DNA from: Mactromeris polynyma
Taxonomy: Eukaryota > Mollusca > Bivalvia > Venerida > Mactridae
DNA: 64,000 nucleotides
Reading direction: 5' to 3'
Assembly: GCA_032209605.1 (NCBI GenBank)
Contig: JASFXZ010000001.1
Span: forward strand, 42,350,619-42,414,618
Shown: piece by piece, positions 1 through 37,769 of the stretch
Numbering within the stretch: the first letter of the stretch is position 1
How the letters are laid out: the number at the start of each line of letters is the position of its first letter
Position numbers and translations under genes: made by a program
The notes under the pieces: generated by a model
What the model was told of the DNA's origin: nothing
What the model saw: only the letters and a program-made list of their open reading frames with translations
Databases searched by the model: none

Positions 1-26406
<26,406 letters not shown>

Positions 26407-26542
26407 TTAAATCCAACTAACTGAGTGTACGTTCTTGTTTATTTACTAGTCGGGACCTAATTTACCCGGATGTGTAATTTTCGGAATGCTTCTGATGTTT
26501 ACCTGCACATTCAGCAAAATTTTCCGCGGTCACGCCCATTTT

Positions 26543-26548
26543 CACGTG
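26543..26548. promoter_or_regulatory. CACGTG E-box upstream of the NEDD4-like start
   Basis: A CACGTG palindrome inside TTCACGTGAC lies about 140 bases upstream of the NEDD4-like ATG, in a locally CpG-richer stretch (about 26450-26720). CACGTG is bound by bHLH factors of the USF/MYC/TFEB type. Location and palindrome are seen; function is inferred. Confidence 0.3.
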
Positions 26549-26555
26549 ACCCAGA

Positions 26556-26563
26556 TTTTTATA
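26556..26563 (-). promoter_or_regulatory. possible TATA box of the NEDD4-like gene
   Basis: TATAAAAA on the minus strand would place a transcription start near 26530 and leave a 5' leader of roughly 120 bases. AT-rich sequence makes chance matches common. Confidence 0.22.
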
Positions 26564-27280
26564 ATAATAACCCCGCAAGTCATTTCGCAATGTTTCCAGA
26601 ATTGAAGCGCGCACAATTTCGAAATTTTCTTTTCTTGGTACGTACATCGGTATCTAAGTAATGGGAGTGACATATGACCTAATAGTTTAAAAGGATCTAG
26701 AATCTGCGTCGTACGTGAAGACAAATCTCGATCTGACAGGGATGTATATATCGTATCAATACTCATGATATGGATATAGCAAGATTTATAATATTTTCAA
26801 TTTATTGGGAAATTGTTAATTATGTAGCTCTATATGCCTACTGTACATAGGAAAGCATTTTTATTTCGACTTAAATACGTTCGACATAGACCTAGGCTAA
26901 ACTACAGCATCTTTCTTTCCACAAACAAAGAATTTATACATCAAGGATGCTGGGTGCGTACATCAAGTCATATGAATCAAACTGCTAGTTAACATAACAA
27001 CACAAGTGCCAACTAAATGACTAGATTTAATGTTTTTTATAGATTTTGAACATGATCATTGGTTACCTGACACATTGTTATCAGCCAAAGGGGTCAACGT
27101 TGTTATGTTAAATTACTCATACATCACTGTAGGGGAATTTTTACATTTTCAGATTATTAATCGATCAAACTGCCGAGAACCTATCCGCCTGTAGCCGATT
27201 GAAATCGCTAAACACAGATCCGTATTGGTATGGCCTTAATGTACATGTAATCTTACAATGTCTGTTTAGTAGTCACATAG

Positions 27281-27575
27281 GACTGCCGATGAGTCCAGTC
27301 GGTAGAGCACTCAACTGCCTATCTGAAAGTCGTAGGTGCGAACCCCCGGTGATGAACATAATTATACTGTAACCAAAGTCATTTATCCATGTATCCCCCA
27401 TATCTGATTCGTATGAGCTGGCACTATTGTATATGTTGGTCCCAGGTGTGAGGAGATTATCAGTTGCTTGCGGAAGAACATGTTTTTACTGGTTGGTAAC
27501 CCAGGAACATTGACCAGGTCAACGAACCGTAGTACTGAGTAACTTCTGAAGACCCCTGTACAATACTCCTACACG
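27281..27575 (+). mobile_element. tRNA-derived SINE, nearly complete
   Basis: The head has an A-box-like gtccagtcggtagagcac and a B-box-like aggtgcgaacccccgg. The body includes cagttgcttgcggaagaaca and tactggttggtaaccca, shared with copies at 13230, 44068 and 62699. It would be transcribed by RNA polymerase III and mobilised by a LINE. Confidence 0.7.
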
Positions 27576-30500
27576 GCATAAAGTCACACAATAGCTTTTT
27601 ATCTTTGTTGTAGCATGACTGTCATTGACCATAGAGGGATTTAAAAATTGAAATCGTCCTCTGACAGACAAAAATGTTCTTAAGGCGATAGCATTGCCAT
27701 GTGTTTTGACAAGTTTATCAATATACACATTTATGAATTAACTCTATACACTGTATAGTAAATTTGTACATGTAGAATGACTTTTGATGATGTTTTACAT
27801 TCCGGTAAATGCACGCAAAATTATGTTAAGTATTTTTTAATATCAAAAGTATTTTTGGAAAGGAGAGAAATACTAGAGTATACTAGCATATCCTATCGAG
27901 TTTTTTTTCAAAATTATATTGATGAAAATATAAAAAACTAGATTATACGTACTCATCCCTTGCTTCAGTTGTTGTTTTTTTGGAATAAAAACTTTTATCT
28001 GTAGCATATGAGGTAGATTTGATTATTTTCTCTGTATACATGTGTTTCTTTTGCAAAATTAACGCTTGTGCAGTTAGCCTGATTTACCGGACAACATGTA
28101 CAATATGACAGTACCAATTACTTCATTATGTTTCAACATTTTTACAAAATTATAGCAGTATTAGTTGAAGGACTGTATCACGATAAAACAATATACATTT
28201 CATCTTGCTATATCATGTAGTACGATAATTATTGCTCAAAAGCAAATATGGCTATTTCCTTCTGCCTATATCGCCTTAACACTAAACTTGCTATTTTCCT
28301 ACTACTAGTACTGCACTTTCGGTTGATCTATAACTGGTCAATATTATAGTGTATGTATGTACCAACACACGCACTCATTCACCTTTCTTTGGTCACCTTT
28401 TATGTTGTGGTTATAAAGTAGAGCATAGATTGAATGTCGAATATGACACGTGACTTGCACTGCACAAATTGGCCCTTAGATACCCAGGATTTTTGGTTAG
28501 GGAGGGGTGTAAATTATAGAGGGGATTACATATTGCGATTGCCCATTGTTTAGGTGTTCGGAGGAGCGACATCCCCTTACCCCCACCACCACCTATGCAT
28601 AAACCCGTACATATTCGCACTTTATTAATACCGTTATATGAAATGTTTGGCTTTTTAACCTATGCACAGAAACATTAAACAATATGGCGAAACCATCTTT
28701 ACGTTACATTTAACGCCAACTCGAATAGTTAGAAGACATATATAATATGAACATTAAATTGTGAATTGCCTTATTACATAAACAGGGACTCAAACACTCG
28801 CACATGTATGCTTACTCACAGCCCACAAACTATTATCTCGTGATATTACGCAGTACATTATACATGTAGTTATCTTTACAACAAAATTAACCGTTTATGT
28901 CATGCGAAATGCGGATTTTATAAACATAAGATCGCAATGCGGCGGATGACGAAATGTTTGGTATTTGTGAATATTATCTCGCCCGATGATAACTATATAC
29001 TGACCGCTTTAACGATATGAAATGCCGAATATGCATGGTTGACAGAGCATAACACATCACATACACGGACATAGTTTAATATGATTACTATGTATATTAG
29101 ACACGTATATGATATTACCTCAGATACATATATACTCCACATAAAAAGACACGTCCATCTTTCCTGACTATTACTTGGTCTGGGCAAATACAGGATATAT
29201 TTCAAGCATGTACAAATGAGAAATTGGACAATATCCCAATTTCCAAAGTCGCAGATAATACATAATGTAGATACAATTGTAATTTCCTTCAACTCATGAA
29301 TGAGAGCAATCACCTAAGCGGTTACAAAGACCCATTTAATACTGACATCTCTAGTGCGAGAATAATTAGCATGTAATCTGGCGCATTGTCAGTTATTTTA
29401 AAAGATTGGTAAACAATAAATATCTTGAAAAATTATGGTCGGCGCAATTTGAAGGTTAAGATATGTTGTGCAACATAAAAATTGCCGAGATGTTACGATT
29501 GCTGCTCTCTACAGATTCAAACTGAATTACGGTAAATTCACCGTAAGGTAACGTACCCCTTATCGAAAGGTTAACCAATCCGCGTCCAGGTTACAAACGT
29601 AGTTCGGTTGAAGAGAAGTTGGTTTAGTGATTAACGTAATATTTGATTGGTTTACATAACACTGATACGCAAATTGCAAAGTCATGTTAGTATGGCTGCG
29701 CCGAAAATATCTTCACAAAAATCAGTTTCGGTGTATACGAAATATCTCATACAGCAATCGTCTGACCGCCTTATCATGAAAGGCAGTTTGTGGTTCAAGC
29801 TTGTCTCAGTCCAGTTTGCACTCTGGCTTTCTATAGTGTGTTATATAGTTCCTACATCTACACTATTTACATCCCCTGTTCTTAAACATAAGCCATTTTG
29901 ATAGGCAAAACTGATAAGCACTTATAGGAGTAATCCCCAAATATGTGATAATTGAGAAAATACCAAGATAATTTGCAGGTGTCAACCAGTTTTTGTTCAA
30001 CTTTCTGAGCCGTCTGTCCACATGAGCATAATGCATAGGTTATTTTTACATAGCTGATTTTATTTTATCATCGTTTACATTGCATTCCTTATACACGTTA
30101 AGGGAATTTGCCCATCAATATGACCGACTCTTCAGGGCAGGGCAGGTAAATATTGTAAATGTAGGAACTATCTATTGATAGAGATAACGACTCATTAATC
30201 CCCGAAAGATCAGTTTGTGGAATATCTCACATCATATATAGAAGATCTTACATGAGTGGTCATTTCTTATTGATTTTATTGAACGAGTCTTCTAAAAACG
30301 ATAAAAACGAGGATTGGCCGAGTTTAATATATTCAATAAAAAATGAAATCGAACGTCAGATTTAATTTATTACGTAACAGCAGATACAGCTGATTTTGGT
30401 CGAAACATTACTTAAACTTCCTACTTGCAAGTATGACGTGGGAAATTTGGTCTTTGGTCAACAATGCACCAGAATGTGATAAAAACAATTCGAGGCACAA

Positions 30501-30737
30501 CTGATAACAGCATGTACCCATACAGCATTCATATCACCGTAGGCACATACAAGTCTGACGGTTACAACTCCAAAACGATCACGTGATTCCTGTGCAAACA
30601 CAGAGTCATAAGCGTTCAGTTCTTGTTCGTTGACATAACATAAATTGACAGACTGAGGTTTCCTTGGATTGTGCATTAAAACATTAAATGTATAATATCA
30701 AATGCTGAGTTAAAATTGTACTCAATACATGTGCTTA
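27576..30737. other. intergenic, no supported gene
   Basis: AT-rich. Several 60-106-codon frames exist but show no domain, splice support or composition bias. At 29510-29575 there is a short palindromic stretch (ttacggtaaattcaccgtaa) related to the MITE end at 35311. A frame starting MAAPKISS at 29692 could be a first exon, but nothing downstream supports it. Confidence 0.5.
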
Positions 30738-30958
30738 CTTTAACTCCCCCATCCCCCGTTTGTCCTATTTGATTCTCCTTAGTTATCCCTTATGGTGGAC
30801 TAGGCCATTCCTTGCGCCCCTGTTCCTTTACATATTTACCCTTGCGCCTCCTCAAATGTCTTATGTTTTATGGATTGTTGTTTAACCGGAGATCTATGTG
30901 GAGGGGCATTGTTTTATGTATGTGGTGTTCCCTGTAGCAACGTATTCTCTCTCTTTTA
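30738..30958 (+). mobile_element. gtatgtggcgttccctg repeat family, copy
   Basis: Carries the family's 3' half: ccattccttgcgcccctgtt, then cttatgttttatggattg, then ttatgtatgtggtgttccct and agcaacgtattctctct. Confidence 0.8.
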
Positions 30959-31842
30959 CACTTAAAGAAATATGACTAAGTCAAGCGCACCAACGCTGCC
31001 GGATTTGGGGACTTTTGACTTGAGCCCTGTTAGGATTGGGAAGGATTACAGGATTGCATGTCACATGGTTGCTTTAGCCCCTAGCAAGAGAAGATACATA
31101 CAATTCTGACACAGCTGATGAGTCCAACTAGGACATAGAGTGGTGCAAGCAATACAGGGATGTTGTTCCCTAAACAAGACTTACAGACCGCATATCTCTG
31201 ATATATATGTCACTACATTGTGAACATAATGTTGAGTTAATATAGTTTTTGTATGCATTATTAATGTCGCAAAATATGTTTATCTGATAACCACAAAATA
31301 TGTTTGAAAGACTTGAAACTAAGGTCATGTGCATTTGAATATTCATTGAACCTGATTATAATTATTGAAACATATGTTTGGCTAGCACTGGTCGAACATG
31401 CATTATGTTACTTATTCTTATATTCTAAGTTGTCTCACACCTGGCGAAAGATTGAACACTCGTGTTCTCTAGATATTTCAAACCCTGGTTTGTGAACGTA
31501 CGACATAAACAACGTATAAACTATAATTCACATGATTATATATTAAAAAGAATAACAAAGTATTTTAAAAGTGTCTATTTATTCCCATATACGTGTAAGT
31601 TATAAATCTTACAATATTTACCATGTACTTATGAATGTTCGTACAAATATGTTAACTATCGTCGGCGAAGTACGAGGAGCGACTTTCAATGTATGAAAAG
31701 TTATCAAGTGCCCACTCAACGAGCGTGTGGCGTATGTACACAAAATAAGTTACGAAAACACATGAGTGCCAGTTTAATGTTGTATAATTATAAATTCACT
31801 ACTTGTTGGTTTATGTTTGATTCCATCTCAGAAGTCAACCAA
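30959..31842. other. downstream flank of the C1q gene
   Basis: About 880 AT-rich bases. The only feature I can point to is the poly(A) signal of the C1q gene at 31578-31583. Confidence 0.5.
31578..31583 (-). promoter_or_regulatory. candidate polyadenylation signal of the C1q gene
   Basis: AATAAA on the minus strand, about 260 bases after the C1q stop codon. AT-rich surroundings lower the certainty. Confidence 0.4.
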
Positions 31843-32231
31843 TCAGTCAAGAAGAACACCACTAAATGTCGTACGATGTGGCCATATTCCAAACCTCGGC
31901 TTCAGAGTTGTCGTCCTTACCCAGGCTTGCTCACCCATTTCCATGTAAACAATGCCTGTATTACCGCCAGTTATCCTATGTCCTTCGCCGGCAACTGCTG
32001 TTAGCCTCAAGGTACCGTTTACAATAAGACAGACATGGGCATCATACCGCTCTGTTGACTGCACGTTGAAGCTCATTAGATATGTCCCAGATTTAGGGGC
32101 TGTGAATATTCCGGAAAGGGAATCGTAGCCGTTTCCCTGGTTATACTTGACTTCATCAAATACGATAAGGACATTTCCGGGATAGAAGTTACGAACTTTG
32201 GTCAATCTTGCGGTAAAGCCAATTTTTCTCT
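31843..32231 (-). CDS. C1q-domain protein exon 3: C1q domain and stop
   Basis: Completes Glu249, then RKIGFTARLTKV onward through the whole C1q domain to FSGVLLD and TGA at 31843-31845. A whole C1q domain in the last exon is the usual arrangement in this family. Confidence 0.96.
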
Positions 32232-34002
32232 CTAAAATTTAAAATGAATTGAGTATAGTTTATATTAAGTGATCAGGAAACTATAATTTGGGATCTTATC
32301 AAATTACTTCGTTTTATGATCGATACAGTCATTATATGAATTATTCAGAACTATTTGCGTACCATTGTGCTTTTGGAATGGATGTGAGCATTACATATGC
32401 GGTATTTCCTGCTGGACTACGAGGGACGTGAATTATTGTAAGCATATTTACCAAAACGATATATAAACCAAAGCACATCTCTGACCATCTAGCTACAACA
32501 ATTTCCGGACCCACCTAAAACTAGGCCTACACATCTATTGCAGCTAAGCTACGCCCCTGAATACTTCATTTATTTCTATACACAGAAAGTGTTGCCTTTT
32601 AAGATGCATGATCTGAACTAGTCAGCAACAACTAAATCGTTCTGTTCGAGCATTATGTACTTCGTTGAAAGCATGACACATATTTCCATTGCACTTAAGC
32701 ACATTTCAACATTCAACAGATTTTTTAAATAAAAATATTGTTTCCATGGTCACCATACATATACAATTACTCACCATGCTTCTCATTCAAACTATCGACG
32801 AAGTCTCTAAGTTCATCAACATCGTTCGTTACTTTGTCCAAGCTCTTTGCTTGATCCTCTGAAATAAATAAAAGCAAAACCATCAGCAGGATAAATAACG
32901 ACTTGAAGCCAGTAACATCAGCTTCATAAATAAATTTGATCTATTAATATAATGACTGACTGGAAAACAAAATAGATGTAATACAAAGGCGATGGAAAAT
33001 GTATAATATGAACAACGCCACTGAAATTACACTAAGTTTCAAAACACGGTATCACAACGTCGGATTCTATGTATTTGTAAAAGGGAAATTAATTGACCAC
33101 ATGTTCTTTAGTATCTGAATTCTTAACATCACATTCACAGTATGTTTGACTTGGCAGCACTAATTGATCTTGTACGGAATTGTATCATTGAATAGTTTTT
33201 AGAATACATAACTCGGTAACGTTTACATGTGATGATAAAATGATAACAAAACCATGAATGAAATACAAAAGGTGTACGAAAGAAACAATGTATTAAATAA
33301 ATAAAAAAAGTAAAATAAATTGTCAGTTACTCAATACTTACGTTCAATTTCTTCAAGTTCCAGGACCTTTTCCATCGTATCCCCAACATCATGCTGCAAT
33401 TCTGCGTATTCCTGTGCTCTCTCTAGTGTGTTATTTGTCAAAACTTCCAACTCCTTCTCAATACGTCGTGTCTTCTTCTCCGTAACCGTGGCAACTAGCA
33501 TACACATTTCACAAGTATTTGTCGAACGATCTGATGTTGGGATCTCGTTCGACAGTTCTGTCAGTTCTCTGGTTTGGTTAATGAAGACCACATTGTCGCT
33601 TACATAGCGTGCTTGATTTTCAAGCTCTCTTTCAAATCGGTCGATAAAGTTTCGCAAAACTTGTTTCTCTTCGGAGAGCTCTTCTTGCACCAGAGACTGT
33701 ATGTATTCCACCATGCCGCCATTCACCTTCACATCGTCGGTGTCTCGTTCACCGAATGCATTAAAGATATCATTCATTCGTTCACTCATATCGTTTAATT
33801 CATGTGCAATATCACTGATCTGTGCGTTGATTGTGGCAACATTGTTCTCTATGTTGGCCTTCAGTTCATATCTATCCAGAGCCAGTTGGTCCAATCTGTC
33901 TGACAGTACATCGAATATTTCCTCAACTCTATTTTCAGAAGCTCGTATTTCAGCTTGGAATAAAATCAACACAGCATGAACAAAATACAAAACCTTCGCC
34001 AT
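31843..34002 (-). CDS. secreted coiled-coil / C1q-domain protein, complete, 3 exons
   Basis: Three exons encode 377 residues. Residues 1-22 (MAKVLYFVHAVLILFQAEIR then AS) form a signal peptide. Residues 23-249 are charged heptad-like sequence expected to form long coiled coils, with a Cys164-x-x-Cys167 pair and NxT sites at Asn142 and Asn190. Residues about 250-377 are a C1q domain: GFTARL, the core GIFTAPKSGTYLMSF, NGT glycosylation site at Asn320, and the C-terminal FSGVLL. Family knowledge: C1q domains fold as jelly-roll trimers and act as soluble recognition proteins; bivalves have hundreds of such genes, many induced by microbes. Unlike vertebrate C1q and adiponectin there is no collagen region; the coiled coil presumably drives trimerisation. 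The start is the Met at the head of the signal peptide; splice phases agree. The ligand is unknown. Confidence 0.95.
32774..32857 (-). CDS. C1q-domain protein exon 2: coiled-coil segment
   Basis: 84 bases, residues 221-248: DQAKSLDKVTNDVDEL then RDFVDSLNEKH. Acceptor TTTCAG, donor GTGAGT. Codon 221 is completed as Gln and codon 249 begins with the last G. The heptad-like pattern continues that of exon 1. Confidence 0.93.
33342..34002 (-). CDS. C1q-domain protein exon 1: signal peptide and coiled coil
   Basis: Residues 1-220 plus one base. Starts at ATG 34000-34002 and ends at donor GTAAGT after EIE. It holds the CxxC pair (TCEMC) and the two NxT sites of the coiled region. Open frames on the opposite strand at 33320-33979 are shadows. 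Confidence 0.95.
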
Positions 34003-35078
34003 GGTAGTACTTTGTTTGCAAGTTTGGTTTTTAATGTTATTCCTTCGACAATCTGTCTTTAACTAACAACACGACTCATCGACTGTATGAAGTGTTTCTA
34101 ACAGTACTTATTATTAAAGCGGCCATGTCGCAACTTAAACCTCTAATGTTATAGTAGCATGCGAGACTTGTTTACTTAGTGAATAAACCTGTAGTTTTGA
34201 TTTCCTGATTCATTGAAACACCATTTATGAAAAACATACGAATATGTGAAGTACATGTATTCAGGTTGTAAACACATAAGACGACAATAATAAAAAATAG
34301 TAGTAGTCTTTTCACGGACCATATAGACTAAGAAGGGTTACAGGTGCGTGAAGTATAAACGCAAAACTTTACTTTACTTTAAATATAAAATAATAAATAT
34401 TTCATGCCCATGTAAACAAAGAACAAACAATGAATTAGTTCAATATCAAACGGGATAAGTAAGTCTTGAGGTTTCTTCCTTAGAAGGTATTTAGTTAAAG
34501 AGTATAATTCTAAAATTACGGTTAAAATAATTATGCTGATTTTGTTGAAATGCCAGTCTATGATTTTTAAAGTTTTTCAGTTTTACATTTGTTTCCACAT
34601 TATTTTCTATTGTTTTAAGGCGAAATGTATCTCGAGACCTGCAATGAAAACTAAAATGTTTACATGCGGTCATATGCAACAGCATAAAGTGTTGTGAACC
34701 AACATCATCTATGATTCAAATGTAAATGGGTTGGTGTGCACTGTTCCATTTATGCAATTATGGTTGTATAATTATTATGTATATTTCAGCTATTTGCACG
34801 TCCGTCAGGCTATATCCCCTGTGTGGGGCTTGTGTACGTAGGTTATAGTTCAGTCAGTTGATGCCATCACAATAATTATGAGACTATTTAAGTTGTTTAG
34901 TACTAATTTCGGCAAATCTTGAGCAACGCGTCTTTAAAACAAACCACGGCTTTTAACATTTCTGTGTCAAGTACTTGTAAAAGTGGTTCAAGATATGAGA
35001 TTGTAACGAGTGAATATTAACAATGAATGTGCTTGTAGTAAGACGACCACTCGGAAATAACAACACTAATAATGGCTA
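34003..35078. other. upstream of the C1q gene, no gene seen
   Basis: Contains the presumed C1q promoter, but no convincing TATA box or motif cluster. The 64-codon minus-strand frame at 34491 has no support. Confidence 0.45.
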
Positions 35079-35148
35079 ATGAGGTGGATATTTGTCATGC
35101 TAGTGGTATTGTTGTTTTCAGTGACTGTCTTGCTCAGCTACATCAGTG
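35079..35148 (+). CDS. candidate first exon: signal peptide or signal anchor
   Basis: ATG AGG TGG opens 23 codons reading MRWIFVMLVVLLFSVTVLLS then YIS, and ends at a plausible donor G|GTAAAT in phase 1. A three-residue basic start and a long hydrophobic run is what a secreted protein or type II membrane protein (for example a Golgi glycosyltransferase) begins with. No following exon could be identified, so this may be chance or an orphaned exon. Confidence 0.3.
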
Positions 35149-35310
35149 GTAAATTTCACTCTTATATCTACTAATTTTGAAAACAATAAATAGACACACA
35201 ATGCATATGTAACAAAACTTCACAGAATATAACTATCAAAATGTCTGTGTAAACCTGTAAACCAGAAGATATTTTTGTCATTATGTAAGAGTAGTGAAGA
35301 TATACAAAAT

Positions 35311-35551
35311 ATAAGGGGTATGTTACCTCACCGAAATCCACTGAATTTCGGTAAATTTACCGAAATCCATTTTCCATTGCCGCAAACCACTTCTAATACA
35401 ACATCTGCAATATATTTTGCTAATTTCTTGCTATAATAATATAAGGTTGATTTAAATGAACCTACAAACAAATCTAAGGAAAATATTGCATATTAAGAAA
35501 CAAATAGACGATTACGTCTCCATTGGATTTCGATAAGGTAAGGTACCATTC
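35311..35551 (+). mobile_element. short TIR element (MITE)
   Basis: The left end GGGGTATGTTACCTCACC then GAAATCC is complemented at the right end by GGATTTCGATAAGGTAAG then GTACC. Near the left end an internal palindrome ttcggtaaatttaccgaa lies beside the TIR. A related end is at 29510-29575. Non-coding. Confidence 0.6.
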
Positions 35552-37414
35552 TATAAGGCCTGTATATGTGTTTACCAAACTTTAAAACATTAAGTTGCTT
35601 GTTTATTGTGATGTTTTTATTCTTCCGAAGCAAAGTGATGAACACTATTATTGCAATGGTGTTATATTTGCAAAGAAAACATTTTGATCACGATAGTGGC
35701 GTTATTCTTATTATTGAAATGACTCCACAAAATTCGCTTTGTTTTGCCTAACCTAGTCAGCATGATTAGCAGAGAAGGGAATTGGTGTTGGCGATTGTCA
35801 CTGTTCCAGAAAATTCAGACAAGTACCCCAATGATAATTATTCTTTGTCAGCTATGTGTTATTTCAATGCGATTGTAGAAGTCACTACACGCTTGTAAAT
35901 AGGTCGATGGACAACAATGCCCGTTAATGCCATGCTTTGGTCACAAACGAGTACTCCGAGATACACAGAAGCATCATATCAAATTGTATTTTAGACGTAC
36001 CACATGGTATTGCTATACAGTTCCGGGTATCATTACAACCTTTTTATGGTCATATATGTATATACATTTCGCATGAGATACATTATTGGTTTAGAAATGG
36101 TGAAGAAAATGGATATGGAAAATGAAACTTGAGTTCATCATAAAGTAGTTTTAATAGGGAAGTTCACGTGCTTAATAAGTATCGGGGTGTGTATGGGTTG
36201 TAACAGTAGAAACGACCATTGATCAAGTAATTCTCAACCAAGTTCGATGACTTTAGATATAGAGCCTACAGTAACTCGCACATTTTACTTTTAAGGTCTG
36301 GGATGGAATGTGAAATTCCTCCAGAAATAAATTGAAAGGTTGTAATAAAACCAACATTGTTATAATATAACTTTCAAATGGTTTGAAATGCTAAGTTATA
36401 TATACATTCATGTACCCTTTTATACTATTCCCAATGTATATCAATAATGTTTTAAAGATTATTTATAATTGTTGTTCGTCATATACGGAATTTACGAATT
36501 TAACGGAATTCGATGGTAAAAGGGAAATAAACAGTATAGATATTTTCATATATACCGTTTGAATTATCCCGCCTATAATATTAATAAATTCACATTAGGA
36601 TTATATTGACAAGTTTTTATTATTATTTGTTATTATACATCAAAGGCAAAGTCTTTATATCTTTGATCAACACACATGTTTAATGTAAATGTATCTTCTC
36701 CGCAACTTAATATGTTTGAATTATCCTGTATATACATGTATTTGTAAATATGCTGTCCTCACGGGCCGCGAGGCTTATTGGATTTTGAAATAAACATATC
36801 ATATATGAATTTATTTTGAAAGTCTCGATAGTGAAGTTGTTTCAAGAGGTTATACAGTAAAACGTGTGTATTCCCGATACGTGCGAGATGTTTTCTTGTT
36901 GATCCTCCTCATTGAAAGCAGATGTTTCAGATGCTTTGGGTGAATTACAGACATACTTTCAGACAATGAAGGCTCGCAATGAACTATGGGCTTATCCGTC
37001 CAATTTAACGTTAGCGCCACTGACTGTGCGGTTATGCACCGTTTTCGAGATGTGATATGCTTCCCCTGGAATAAATACATCATCTGGAAACGGGTAATCA
37101 TTTCGGCTGTAAACAGACACTGCATCTGTGACATTGGTTGCTTGAACATATACAGTTTGTAATTGTAATTATAAACAAGATATAAGGCAGACAAAATAGC
37201 TAAGGGATTGCCACACCTTCACATAGCTCGGATTCCCCATACATACCTCTAAATTACGAAATGATAATGAATTGGGAGCGTACATGGAATAAATCTAAGA
37301 GGAGATGTGTATGGAACAACACAGCACTGCGCAGGAAATAGGCACGGAAAGAGACTTGAAGCATTGCATTGGCCTCACAGCCTTGGAACAGTTTGTACAA
37401 CTACTGGGGACTTT
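35552..37414. other. intergenic, no supported gene
   Basis: AT-rich. The 62-codon plus frame at 35937 and the 114-codon minus frame at 36850-37194 show no recognisable domain, splice pattern or repeat. I do not call them genes. Confidence 0.45.
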
Positions 37415-37769
37415 AACCTGGGTCCCGTTTCATTAACAGTCTTATCTTAAATCTTTCTTATCTTAAATTTCCCATTTAAGAAGTTTTTCAAGAATTTAAA
37501 AAAACCGTTGCAAAAAGCATTTCTTAAATTCATGTTCTGAAGATTTTCATGTACCCGTCGTCTGTTTACATGATAGATAAAAATGGCAGCCATATTTACA
37601 CAAGAACGCTCGCGTTAAGAAAGGTGTACGCTACTTCACCTTAAAGTTACGCAAACAATTAAGAAATTCTTAAGTTCTTACTGAAACGCTTTTCTTAGCA
37701 AAGAATTTCTTAAGAACTTTCTTAAGCTAAGAGGTTCCTTGAGAAGGTTAATGAAACGACACCCAGGTT
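37415..37769 (+). mobile_element. TIR element with aacctgggt ends
   Basis: The left end AACCTGGGTCCCGTTTCATT then AAC is matched by the complement in GTTAATGAAACGACACCCAG then GTT. Inside, multiple TCTTAA/TTAAGA words lie near both ends. About 355 bases, non-coding, single copy in this window. Confidence 0.75.

Larger units (their letters stand above)
26407..27280. other. upstream region of the NEDD4-like gene
   Basis: The first 320 bases are less AT-rich and carry the E-box and TATA-like site described separately. From about 26730 on the sequence is AT-rich with nothing recognised. Open frames on both strands near 26460-26766 overlap one another and are not supported as genes. Confidence 0.5.

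Noticed and set aside
26462..26766. Divergent gene sharing the NEDD4-like promoter
   Set aside because: Frames on both strands overlap each other and lack domains or splice donors; no evidence for a second transcript.
28993..29313. 106-codon minus-strand frame
   Set aside because: Hydrophobic mixture with no domain, no splice support and no repeat of pattern; expected by chance in AT-rich DNA of this length.
29647..29901. 84-codon plus-strand frame containing MAAPKISS
   Set aside because: It could be a first exon, but the downstream sequence gives no second exon; kept only as a note in the intergenic entry.
33320..33979. Plus-strand open frames of 74-95 codons
   Set aside because: They are antisense shadows of C1q exon 1, which has a signal peptide, coiled coil and correct splice sites on the minus strand.
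36850..37194. 114-codon minus-strand frame
   Set aside because: No recognisable similarity, and no signal peptide, clear splice sites or promoter.
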